53,684 nucleotides of DNA from Deltaproteobacteria bacterium (lineage in GTDB: Bacteria > Desulfobacterota > Desulfobacteria > Desulfobacterales > QNYZ01). The DNA is taken from contig QNYZ01000103.1 in assembly GCA_003973265.1 (NCBI GenBank), positions 1 through 53,684 of the forward strand. Reading direction: 5' to 3'. Made by a program: the position numbers and the translations under genes. Positions 1 through 8,053 of the stretch are shown one piece after another (the stretch's first letter is position 1; the number at the start of each line of letters is the position of its first letter). The notes below the pieces were generated by a model. That model was not told where the DNA came from. It saw only the letters and a list, made by a program, of their open reading frames with translations, and made no database searches.

Positions 1-280
1 CGATAGCCTCGACAAGCGCTAAATTCAGGTGTATATTTTCAGGAAGGTATCGAACGCATTGAGCCGGGCGGTTAAGGCGTGAACGGACCGGATTGAAAAG
101 TCCGCCAGCCCCGTTGAATCCACCTCCGGTGGTCCGTTGAATCGGAATTCAACAGGGCAGGTCGACAATAGTTGAAAAATGGGTCGATATAACGATGAAG
201 CATGGAATTTCCCCCAAAAAATCATGCTTCATCATGAAATGCCCGGTAATAAAAGGCAAATTGCGCTAACTGCGGGGTTT
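1..280. repeat. 280-bp direct repeat, copy 1 (may continue off the left edge)
   Basis: This segment recurs at 1342-1621 in the same orientation at a constant offset of 1341 bases. I count about 14 substitutions and no indel, roughly 95% identity. Similarity stops sharply after position 280 (after TGCGGGGTTT). Because it starts at the first base of the window, its left limit is unknown. In copy 2 the left end merges with the first codons of a broken tyrosine recombinase read on the minus strand, so the repeat is probably the upstream end of a recombinase-bearing mobile element. Confidence 0.9.
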
Positions 281-331
281 GAGGGGTCGGCGAAGTGAAA
301 AAAATGATCTCACGGATAGGATGTTGAATAA

Positions 332-571
332 ATGAAAAAAACCAAATATTTTGAATACACACGAAAACGACCTGATCGTGCGCAAATCAAAGATAAATGG
401 ATAAAGCATGTAATTGATAATCCAGAAAGGACTCAAATACAGTCAGATGGAAGAATTCGGAAATGGGCCAAGATAGCTGAAGTGAATAAATATTTAAGGG
501 TTATTTTATTGGAAGATAGTGAAACGGTACACAATGCTTTTTTCGACAGGTCATATAAGGAGGATGAGTAA
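332..571 (+). CDS. Small DUF4258-like protein, candidate toxin of a TA pair
   Basis: This encodes a 79-residue basic protein with no signal peptide or membrane segment. It carries a conserved-looking core (DGRIRKWAKI, then LRVILLEDSETVHNAFFDR) of the kind seen in small DUF4258/RelE-like proteins paired with DUF2283 partners. Its TAA stop overlaps the ATG of the next gene as TAATG, and the Shine-Dalgarno sequence of that gene (AAGGAGGATGAG) lies inside this gene's 3' end, so the two should be translationally coupled. The pair is AT-rich compared with the core genes to the right and sits between two copies of a mobile-element repeat, which fits horizontal acquisition. The toxin role is inferred from pairing and size; no catalytic residue is identified. 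Confidence 0.65.
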   Translation: MKKTKYFEYTRKRPDRAQIKDKWIKHVIDNPERTQIQSDGRIRKWAKIAEVNKYLRVILLEDSETVHNAFFDRSYKEDE

Positions 572-777
572 TGCGAGTAAAATATTTTTCTGACACTGAT
601 ACTGCTCATTTGGAGTTTCTTGATAATGATGTGTATGAAACGAGGGAGGTCAGTGAAAACATTTATATTGACCTAGACCAAAATGGCAATTTGGTAAACA
701 TGACAATTGAACATGCAAAGGCTAATGCAGGGCTTAGGGAATTTTCATACCAGGAGATGATAGCACAGACGGTATAA
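571..777 (+). CDS. DUF2283 family protein, candidate antitoxin partner
   Basis: This encodes a 68-residue acidic protein that matches the DUF2283 pattern well: an opening MRVKYFSDTDTAHLEF, a central ETREVSENIYIDLDQNGNLV, and a closing MTIEHAKANAG. Proteins of this family are short, beta-rich and often encoded next to DUF4258/RelE-like toxins. It begins on the last base of the upstream stop codon behind a strong AAGGAGG site, so expression is tied to the upstream gene. Family membership is fairly secure. The antitoxin role is inferred from gene pairing and from the acidic-after-basic order. Confidence 0.75.
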   Translation: MRVKYFSDTDTAHLEFLDNDVYETREVSENIYIDLDQNGNLVNMTIEHAKANAGLREFSYQEMIAQTV

Positions 778-960
778 ACCCGCCGAACCTCTATGTGGCC
801 AACGTTTGTCAAGAGATAATAGTACCCCATAGATCAGAAAATTCGGAAAAAATGCTATCACTATCCCTCTTAGAATCAGATTTCTTGACAAACCCCAATG
901 ATCCTTAAAAACAACGGGCCTTTTTTCCGGCGCGGCAGTTGTAAATATTTGCGGATCATT

Positions 961-1356
961 TTACAAAGACTGTAAGGCAAAACCATGCTGCGGCGTTGGC
1001 GGCCCTTTTCTTTCACCCACAAGATGCCGCATGTCAGATGGGTATCCAAAATATTGCGGTGCAGTCAGCGTACGGGTTCGACGGCTCAGGGTGCCCGGCA
1101 TCATCATGATAATCAGGTTTCCAAGGCCTATGGGTGAATCCGCCCGCCCGGTAAAATGGCGGATCAATCGGATATATTCATTTTCAGTCAGAAACTGCGG
1201 TACGGTCTTTTCGATTGTTGGATAGGGTATCCCCGTGGCAATATTTTTCGGAACGATCCGATGCAGGGTGCAAAATGGTAAAATTGCCGCAGGGTCCAGA
1301 CACGAGATTTGATAACATGGATGGAATCTTTCTTGTATCTGCGATAGCCTCGACAA
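961..1356 (-). pseudogene. Truncated tyrosine recombinase/integrase relic
   Basis: The minus-strand translation (131 residues) shows the linker and start of the catalytic domain of an XerC/D-like tyrosine recombinase: IPYPTIEKTVPQFLTENEY, then RLIRHFTGRADSPIGLGNL. The usual TGLR-x-x-E-L box is degenerate (GTLSRRTRTLTA). About 100 residues of the N-terminal SAM-like domain are missing between an N-terminal piece (RLSQIQERFHPCYQ) and the linker. The catalytic R-H-R-Y half is absent. The apparent first codons, with a TTG start at 1356, lie inside repeat copy 2. This is a non-functional relic whose upstream region is the 280-bp repeat. Recombinase family recognition is by pattern only. Confidence 0.6.
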
Positions 1357-1621
1357 GCGCTAAATTCAGGTGTATATTTTCAGGAAGGTATCGAACGCAT
1401 TGAGCCGGGCGGTTAAGGCGTGAACGGACCGGATTGAAAAGTCCGCCAGCCCCGTTGAATGCACCTCCGGCGGTCCGATAAATCGGAATTCAACAGGGCA
1501 GGTCGACAATCGTCGAAAAATGGGTCGATATAACGATGACGCATGGAATATCCCACGCAAAATCATGCTTCATCATGAAATACCCGCTATTAAAAGGCAA
1601 ATTGCGCTAACTGCGGGGTTT
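1342..1621. repeat. 280-bp direct repeat, copy 2
   Basis: This is the second copy of the segment at 1-280. It carries a 66-codon open frame on the minus strand that is also open in copy 1. However, most of the base differences between the copies within that frame change the amino acid (7 of 66 residues), so it is unlikely to be a selected gene. The copy ends at 1621, 34 bases before the nitroreductase start, and may carry that gene's upstream signals. Confidence 0.9.
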
Positions 1622-1654
1622 TAGAGTTAAACTTAAAAACATGAGAGGCTTTTT

Positions 1655-2323
1655 ATGGCAGAAAAAAAATTCCAATCACTAACTGAATACTGCAAATTTC
1701 CGGAAGCTGAGATGAAAAGACGGGCATTAGAGTTTTATGCGGAAATGATGCGGCGTCGTACTGTGAGAAGCTTTTCAGATCAACCGGTTGATCGAAACAT
1801 TATCGAAATTTGTCTGCGCGCCGCCTCTACAGCTCCAAGCGGTGCTAACCAACAGCCATGGAGTTTTATTGTTGTGTCTGACCACGCTGTTAAACGAGAG
1901 ATTCGTGAAGCCGCTGAAAAGATTGAGAAGGAATTTTATAGCAAAAAAGCCACTGAGAAATGGGTAAATGCCCTTGAGCATTTGGGGACATTTCCAAGTA
2001 AGCCTTTTTTAGAAACAGCTCCCTATCTGATAGCAATTTTCTCTCAACTTTACAGCTATTCTGCGAGTGGAGAAAAAAAGAAGCACTACTATGTGTCTGA
2101 ATCCGTAGGTATTGCCACGGGTATGCTCATTACGGGCTTGCACCATGCGGGCCTGGTTTCGCTAACCTACACGCCTAGCAAAATGAGATTCCTGAATAAG
2201 ATATTGTCAAGACCATTAAACGAAAAACCGTATATGATTCTTGTGGTAGGATACCCTTCAGAAGACGCCCTTGTGCCTGCAATACAGAAAAAACCACTAG
2301 AAGAAATTGCTGAATTTGTTTAG
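1655..2323 (+). CDS. Nitroreductase-family FMN oxidoreductase
   Basis: This encodes 222 residues, a normal length for the family. The N-terminal FMN-phosphate region reads [13 protein letters not shown] and is followed by [19 protein letters not shown], the classic APSGANxQPW box. The later [20 protein letters not shown] and the closing VVGYPSEDA fit the same fold. Such enzymes use NAD(P)H to reduce nitro-aromatics, quinones or halogenated tyrosine-like compounds; the substrate cannot be told here. The start is the ATG after GAGAGGC. The gene stands alone just downstream of repeat copy 2, is AT-rich relative to the core genes, and looks like accessory cargo. Confidence 0.88.
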   Translation: MAEKKFQSLTEYCKFPEAEMKRRALEFYAEMMRRRTVRSFSDQPVDRNIIEICLRAASTAPSGANQQPWSFIVVSDHAVKREIREAAEKIEKEFYSKKATEKWVNALEHLGTFPSKPFLETAPYLIAIFSQLYSYSASGEKKKHYYVSESVGIATGMLITGLHHAGLVSLTYTPSKMRFLNKILSRPLNEKPYMILVVGYPSEDALVPAIQKKPLEEIAEFV

Positions 2324-2609
2324 TATAAGCGAATGGTAAATGTGAACCGAATTGGTGACGGGCCAAGTAACCCTATTGGAATAAAAAATAGATTCTTGGA
2401 GAGTTGGCGTAAAAGCTATTATTGCAATTTATAGGATTAAAAGCAGCGATATAGGCGTATTTTATGGCACGGGCGAAACGACATTGCGTCCCCGGTCAAA
2501 TCTGGGGATGCGTGTCAAACCTTGAATAGCGCAATAAAAATCGCTACCCGAATTTATTGTTGAAGTGAAATAGAACCAGGCAACGGCGGACAGGGGAAGA
2601 CGTGACCAT

Positions 2610-2888
2610 TTATATCTCACGTTCATTCCAGAAAACGTCAAATCGTTCCTTCGCATCGATGAAGCCGGAAATCATGTTTTTAATATTGCCAGCCCGGTGA
2701 AGTCGTTTTTTGCTGGCCCGTAGAAAATATAGAGATTTGTTTCGTAAATCGGGCCCCGCTTCGTGTGCGTCAAGGTCTTTTTTCATTGCCGCAATCATGT
2801 CATCAAGTTGAATCAAAAGAGAGATCCGGCATTGTCGTGTTATTTTGGAAAGTAGTTTTTTTGATATTAAAATCCGGTTATCCGGCAC
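2610..2888 (-). pseudogene. C-terminal tail of a BrxC/PglY-like (DUF6079) ATPase, separated by IS66
   Basis: This is a 92-codon frame opening with GTG and preceded by an in-frame TAG. It ends in a helical, charged segment (LRNKSLYFLRASKKRL, then IDAKERFDVFW) that resembles the extreme C-terminus of BREX BrxC/PglY or DUF6079 proteins. The rest of such a C-terminal region lies at 4618-5274 on the same strand, beyond the IS66 element. Removing the element and one copy of the 10-bp flank joins the two pieces, but the frame is off by one or two bases and a stop intervenes. The gene therefore carries damage besides the insertion. It could instead be an unrelated small ORF; no upstream Shine-Dalgarno sequence is evident. 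Confidence 0.45.
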
Positions 2889-2899
2889 CTAAGCAGATA

Positions 2900-2909
2900 A
2901 AATCTTTTT
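2900..2909. repeat. Flanking direct repeat of the IS66 element, left (AAATCTTTTT)
   Basis: The ten bases directly outside the left terminal inverted repeat are identical to the ten directly outside the right one (4608-4617). IS66 elements usually duplicate 8 bp. Here the exact abutting match is 10 bp, and the inner 8-mers taken alone do not match. Confidence 0.8.
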
Positions 2910-4607
2910 GTAACTATTCAGCGTAAAACACACCAAGTACTACTCTTGCACAAGGAAATCCGGCAATTTTCCATCAAACAACAGACTCAAAGCCTGGCTT
3001 GACGACACCCCCTGCTTGCGACAGGTCGACAGGTACCCGCGGACACGACAAAAGATCAGTGCGCCTTCCATCGAGCGAAAACATCCCGATATCTTCTGCT
3101 GGACTTTTGTCATGCGAATATCGCTTTCACCCAGATTATTGGTAAAGGGAACATAGTCAGTTTCCATAAATCGGAGTGTTTCGTTTTCAAAGTCTCGCAA
3201 CCGTTCCAATAAATTCCTCGATTTTGATCTCTTGATCCGCCCCCGTTTTCCTTTTTTGGGGGATCGGGTCGGCTCCGGGCACTCGATGTCGGCCTTTTTC
3301 AGCAATTCCCTGTATTTTTGCCGGTATTTCTTTGATTCCCGGACATTCAGCACGCCTCCGGCGTCGTTCACCTTGCGATTAATCGTTTCCAACAGGGCTT
3401 GCATCTCATATGCCCATTGCTGACCATCCTGTTCCCAGGCTCTGGTCAATTCCCTTAAATGATGGGCGTTGCAAAGTGCATGCGTGCAACCATATTTAAA
3501 ATACGGCTTCCAGTGATCATGACACAATACCCCCGTAAACCGCGGCAGGACACCTCCCCCTTTTCTTATGGGGATAATAGAGCGTCCAGCGGGTGTTGGA
3601 CAGCCCGTGCAGCCAATGCCCCTTACTGTCGATATTGATGCCCGTTTCATCCGCATGCGACAGGCGCGCACCAGCCAGTTCATCTTTAACCCGGCTTTCA
3701 ACGTCTTCCAGCAACCGATAAGCTTCCTTGTTGAAATTGAATATTGTTCCTTCACTGATCGGTATTCCAAGCTGATCTGAAAAATATTCCTGAATCCGGT
3801 TATACGGCAGCAATTGAAACTGGGACATATAGACCGAGTGGGCTTTGATCCCGGCACCGTATTGCACCGCCTTACTCACTCCCTCGGGAAAAGAGGCCAC
3901 ATACCGTTTACCGCGGGCATCCTCCAGAACCTGAGCCTGATACTCAGTCACCATCCTCGAAATATCAATATCGAACACCTGGCGGGTTTCGAACCCAACC
4001 TGCCGGTACTCGCCAGGGGGCAACCCGCGACGATCTATCTCGATCTTTTCGATCCGGTCAGGATTGTCAACCTTTTTAAGCGTTGTCCCCACATGTCCTT
4101 TTTGACCCCCCGCTTTTTTGCCCGTCTTTTTCCGGGATCGCTTCTTCCGGTTCGGATCGCTTGATGGCGGTTTGCTGCTGTTGGTGCTGTTTAAATTCAA
4201 ACGATTGGCAAGCATGGTAATTATCAGTATCATTATCTCAAACATCGATTTCGTGGCCGCTGACAATTGCTTTTCTTCACTTACAAGCAATCGCGCCTTT
4301 TCTATCGTGGCCTGTATATCAATGTTCTCGATTTTCATCCGGTTTTATCCCTGTGCTGTTTACTTAAGCCACTATAGCACAGGTTTTGAAACCGAAGTTT
4401 TTCGCCCTGAAATCGGCTGTATCACGTCAAATATTTTTCGACTCTAAGCAAGACGCTTTTAGATAAAAGAACCTCCTGTCAGCCACTGTGACTGCTTGAT
4501 TAATGAAATAGGATTAATCTTAGCGCACGACCGATATTCCCGATTTATCATAAAAACCCTGTCAAGCTTTTTTTTCTACTTTTTTCACTTTTTCGCTGAA
4601 TAGTTAC
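2910..4607 (-). mobile_element. IS66-family insertion sequence (single-tnpC, ISBst12-like type), defective
   Basis: This is a 1698-bp element bounded by perfect 14-bp terminal inverted repeats: GTAACTATTCAGCG at 2910-2923 and its complement at 4594-4607. The match extends to 19 bp with one mismatch. The ends begin GTAA, as in the IS66 family. The only gene inside is a frameshifted tnpC on the minus strand; accessory tnpA and tnpB are absent, as in the ISBst12 group. It interrupts a decayed DUF6079/BrxC-like gene. Flanking 10-bp direct repeats show a simple insertion with no later rearrangement at the ends. Confidence 0.92.
2940..4338 (-). pseudogene. IS66-family transposase TnpC, frameshifted
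   Basis: Two overlapping minus-strand frames make up one TnpC. The first (4338 down to about 3560) has the N-terminal leucine-rich and zinc-finger-like part (NSSKPPSSDPNRKK, KKAGGQKGH) and the first catalytic aspartate in HADETG. The second (about 3560 down to 2940) has the second aspartate in LCHDHWKPYF, the insertion-domain sequence CNAHHLREL, and the glutamate in NNLGESDIRM. At about 3550-3565 the sequence passes from YYPHKKRGG straight to VLPRFTG. A few residues normally found there are missing and the frame changes. All three DDE residues are present but not in one frame, so the enzyme should be inactive unless frameshifting occurs. Confidence 0.9.
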
Positions 4608-4617
4608 AAATCTTTTT
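4608..4617. repeat. Flanking direct repeat of the IS66 element, right (AAATCTTTTT)
   Basis: This is identical to 2900-2909 and abuts the right terminal inverted repeat. It marks the target duplication made on insertion. Confidence 0.8.
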
Positions 4618-5274
4618 TAGTATTTTACAATTTGCAAGAATATCCGGATGCTGAAATAAACCAGTTAAATGGCCGTTAATCGCTTCAAATGATTGATCCA
4701 GATCTTCCCAGAAATCCGTATGGTCAAGATAAAATGTTGATATTTCCCTTATCTCATCAGATAATTTAAAAATGGCTTCCCGGTGATTGTAAAAAGCGGT
4801 GATCAGGGAAAATGAGTCCAGTTTAGTGGATATCGCATTAATTAAATGCATGCCATCATGGATTTCTTTTTCGTAGGCGGAAAAAAATTTTAGGGCAACG
4901 GTTTCACATGATTCTAATGCTACTTTCCAGAGCTTTATTTTTCTGATTAAAAGCTTCGAAAATTCATATGGGTCGTCGGTGTCATTAACGCCTGGTTCTT
5001 CGGTTATCCGCCGATATAGACGTTTGACATCTTCGAATATGGCGGGACGAACAGATTTGTTTGGTACGATTTCAACCGGTTGTTCCGGGGTTTTAATTAA
5101 AATCTGCCGAACTTTATGCGGTTCCATGATTTTTCCGCCTGTCCTGAATTGAACTCTCAACTCTTTGGCCAACCAGATATTTTCAATATCCTTTTTTATC
5201 ATGATTTGGCTGTATTCTGAAAATCCGTACCCATGACAGGCGAAAGACATTTTTCCGTTCCGGCAGGTGCGCAA
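4618..5274 (-). pseudogene. BrxC/PglY-like (DUF6079) ATPase fragment, cut off by IS66
   Basis: About 218 codons on the minus strand run into the IS66 end; the last eight codons of the open frame, to 4585, are IS sequence. The translation carries RPAIFEDVKRLYRRITEEPG, DDPYEFSKLLIRKIKLWKV, FFSAYEKEIHDGMHLINAI and LSDEIREISTFY. This order of motifs resembles the region C-terminal to the P-loop ATPase domain in BREX BrxC/PglY and DUF6079 proteins, which run to about 1200 residues. The ATPase part is missing: upstream of 5274 there is no matching frame, so the 5' two thirds are deleted. No other BREX gene (pglX, pglZ, brxA/B/L) is seen here. Family assignment is from memory of the conserved pattern, so confidence is moderate. 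Confidence 0.55.
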
Positions 5275-5633
5275 AACTTACACGCTTCGTGGCGGCCAAT
5301 TGAAAAGCGGGTAATATTTACCCGCTGTCTTTTCATTCAGTCCCGCCTTCTATCCGGTCGACATTCCGCCAGCCGTATGGCGCACCATTGAAAGAACGAT
5401 CCGTAAAGTTAAAAGATTGGTCTGCCGGTACGGTAATTGCACTTCTATTTATTACCCTGCTGAAATGGCCACCTTGATTATTTCCAATGGTAATTTTCGC
5501 TAATCCTGGCGGAGGCCCTGAGCAGCATTTCGGTAGATATTTACAACCTGAGATTCTACCTGGCGAGGTTTAAAAAAGGAGAGTACTCGATTTAACCCGG
5601 AAATCATCAACCGAAAATTTAAAGGAGATCGGC
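5275..5633. other. Gene-free stretch upstream of the copper operon
   Basis: There are about 360 bases with no supportable gene. The deletion junction of the BrxC-like relic must lie near its left end. The right end carries the AAAGGAGAT ribosome-binding site of the copper ATPase. No CueR-type or CopY-type operator could be recognised by eye, and no confident promoter pair is seen. Confidence 0.5.
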
Positions 5634-8012
5634 ATGCAGCATATTGATCACAGAAACCTTGAAACATATGTCCGAGACTTAATATCGGAAAGCCCTGGTC
5701 TTCTGCCAGGAGAAGTAAATAAAAATTCAGGACAAAAAGAGGTGGCTCCTGTGAAGCCGGATGTTTCTTCCGTTGCCGGGGAAGTGACATATACGTGCCC
5801 TATGCACCCTGAAGTGCGGCAGGAAGGGCCGGGGAACTGCCCGAAATGCGGTATGGCGCTGGACCGCCTTGCCCCATTCGGATCGAAGGTGGAATACACC
5901 TGTCCCATGCACCCTGAAATCGTTCAGGCTGTTCCGGGGAGCTGCCCTAAATGCGGAATGGCTCTCGAATCCAGCACTGTTTCTATGGATGATGACGAGA
6001 AAAATCCTGAATACGAAATCATGCGTAACCGATTTATCATCGGTGCTGTTTTAACCCTTCCGCTGGTCATTGTTGCCATGCGGGATATGTTACCGGGTGG
6101 TGATCTGCTTGAGCGAATCGCTTCGGATAAGACTCTGGGATGGCTGGAGCTGATTCTTTCTACACCGGTTGTTCTATGGGCCGGATGGCCGTTTTATGTG
6201 CGGGCCGTGCAATCGGTGATCAATCGTAGCCTGAACATGTTTACCCTGATCGGACTCGGTGTTTCGGTGGCCTTTATTTACAGCCTGACCGGTGTATTGT
6301 TCCCGGAGATTTTTCCCGCCTCAATGCGTGGAAATGACGGGTCCGTCGGCGTTTATTTTGAGGCCGCGGCCGTGATCGTCACCCTGATCCTTCTGGGGCA
6401 GGTAATGGAGCTGCGTGCCCGCAGCCAGACAGGGGCCGCCATCAAAGCGCTGCTCGGTCTGTCGCCGAAGACAGCACGCAAGATTCTACCCACAGGCGAT
6501 GAAGAAGATATTCGCCTGGAACATGTCCAGGTTGGTGATTTTTTGAGAATCAGGCCCGGGGAAAAAATCCCTGTCGACGGGATAGTCATTAATGGGAGCA
6601 GTTCCGTGGACGAGTCGATGATTTCCGGAGAACCCGTTCCTGTAAAAAAAAAGACAGGAGACAAGGTTACAGGTGCAACAATCAACACGACCGGTACTCT
6701 GACCATGCAGACGGAAAAGGTGGGCAGTGAGACCCTGCTGGCCCGAATTGTCCAGATGGTGGCCGACGCCCAGCGCAGCCGGGCACCGATCCAGAAGCTG
6801 GCGGATCTGGTAGCCGGTTACTTTGTGCCGGTGGTAATTGCTATCTCCGTGCTTGCTTTTGTTCTCTGGTATTTTCTGGGGCCGGAACCGCGCCTGGCCT
6901 ATGCCCTCATCGCGGCTGTATCTGTTTTGATCATTGCCTGTCCCTGTGCCCTGGGCCTGGCCACGCCCATGTCGATTATGGTTGCCACCGGCAAGGGTGC
7001 CGGCATGGGGGTATTGTTCAAGAATGCCGAGGCAATTGAGACCATGCGTAAAATAGATACGCTTGTGGTGGATAAAACCGGTACCCTGACGCTGGGCAAA
7101 CCAACGCTGACCGGTATTGTGCCCGCCGCTGGTATGAGTGAAACGCAACTTCTAAAGCAGGCAGCCAGCCTGGAAACAGCAAGTGAGCACCCCCTGGCTG
7201 CGGCCATCGTTGCCGGTGCCAGAGAAAAGGGGGTAGCAACGGTCGAGTCGCGTGATTTTGTTTCGGTTACCGGTAAAGGTGTTCGTGGCAAGGTGGATGG
7301 ACATGCCGTGCTTCTCGGTAACCGGCGGTTGATGGGAGATTTTTCTGTTGCGGTCGACGAACTCGTTGACAGGGCTGAAGAGATGAGAAAACAAGGCAAG
7401 ACGGTCATGTTTGCAGCCTCAGACAATAGACTTGCCGGGCTGGTGGCCGTGTCCGATCCGATCAAGGAAAGCACGCCTGAGGCCATCCGCAAGCTGCACG
7501 ATGAGGGGATGCGGGTGGTGATGTTGACCGGTGATAACCGGGCTACGGCCGAGGCCGTGGCCGCCCGGCTTGATATCGATGAGGTCGTGGCCGAAGTACT
7601 GCCCGATGAAAAGGCCGGGGCTGTTAAAAAGTTCCAGAAGGAAGGGAAAAAAGTGGCCATGGCGGGCGACGGTATTAACGATGCGCCGGCTCTGGCCCAG
7701 GCGGATGTGGGAATTGCCATGGGCACCGGTACGGACGTGGCCATGGAGTCTGCCGGCGTTACCCTGGTGAAGGGAGATCTCACCGGGATCGTCCGGGCAC
7801 GGAAGTTGTCGCGGGCGACCATGGCTAATATCAAACAAAACCTGTTCTTTGCGTTTGTATATAATGGCCTTGGCGTCCCCATCGCCGCCGGAGCGCTTTA
7901 CCCGTTTTTTGGTGTTATGCTCAGTCCGGTTATCGCCGCGGGAGCCATGAGCCTCAGCTCACTGTCCGTGGTAGCCAACGCACTGAGGTTACGGTCGGTG
8001 AATGTTCAATAA
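5634..8012 (+). CDS. copA: Cu(I)-exporting P1B-type ATPase
   Basis: This 792-residue inner-membrane pump exports cytoplasmic Cu(I) (or Ag(I)) using ATP. The N-terminus has no CxxC HMA domain. Instead it has two heavy-metal-binding repeats of the YTCPMHPE...[11 protein letters not shown] type at about residues 53-76 and 88-111. The P-type core follows: SGEP at 331, the transmembrane CPC at 436-438, the phosphorylated aspartate in DKTGT at 480, the P1B HP pair at 519-520, TGDN at 632 and GDGINDAP at 678. Tyr743-Asn744 and the Met/Ser pair near 772 in the last two membrane helices fit the Cu(I) class. It starts 14 bases after AAAGGAGAT and leads a three-gene operon with a multicopper oxidase and CopB. 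Confidence 0.95.
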   Translation: MQHIDHRNLETYVRDLISESPGLLPGEVNKNSGQKEVAPVKPDVSSVAGEVTYTCPMHPEVRQEGPGNCPKCGMALDRLAPFGSKVEYTCPMHPEIVQAVPGSCPKCGMALESSTVSMDDDEKNPEYEIMRNRFIIGAVLTLPLVIVAMRDMLPGGDLLERIASDKTLGWLELILSTPVVLWAGWPFYVRAVQSVINRSLNMFTLIGLGVSVAFIYSLTGVLFPEIFPASMRGNDGSVGVYFEAAAVIVTLILLGQVMELRARSQTGAAIKALLGLSPKTARKILPTGDEEDIRLEHVQVGDFLRIRPGEKIPVDGIVINGSSSVDESMISGEPVPVKKKTGDKVTGATINTTGTLTMQTEKVGSETLLARIVQMVADAQRSRAPIQKLADLVAGYFVPVVIAISVLAFVLWYFLGPEPRLAYALIAAVSVLIIACPCALGLATPMSIMVATGKGAGMGVLFKNAEAIETMRKIDTLVVDKTGTLTLGKPTLTGIVPAAGMSETQLLKQAASLETASEHPLAAAIVAGAREKGVATVESRDFVSVTGKGVRGKVDGHAVLLGNRRLMGDFSVAVDELVDRAEEMRKQGKTVMFAASDNRLAGLVAVSDPIKESTPEAIRKLHDEGMRVVMLTGDNRATAEAVAARLDIDEVVAEVLPDEKAGAVKKFQKEGKKVAMAGDGINDAPALAQADVGIAMGTGTDVAMESAGVTLVKGDLTGIVRARKLSRATMANIKQNLFFAFVYNGLGVPIAAGALYPFFGVMLSPVIAAGAMSLSSLSVVANALRLRSVNVQ

Positions 8013-8053
8013 TACGCGATCTTGAAAACCCTTTTTCTTACGAGGAGGCATAG

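Noticed and set aside
1366..1566. 66-codon minus-strand frame conserved in both 280-bp repeats (also 25-225)
   Set aside because: Most base differences between the two copies within the frame change the amino acid, no family features are seen, and there is no ribosome-binding site; the frame is more likely a by-product of a non-coding repeat.
1..1621. Integron cassette array with attC sites
   Set aside because: The repeat ends do not carry matching RYYYAAC/GTTRRRY boxes, the repeats are much longer than usual attC sites and nearly identical, and the recombinase relic lacks the IntI-specific region.
6899..7882. 327-codon frame antisense to the copper ATPase
   Set aside because: Low-complexity Ser/Thr/Ala-rich translation typical of an antisense shadow in GC-rich DNA; the sense gene has complete P-type ATPase motifs.
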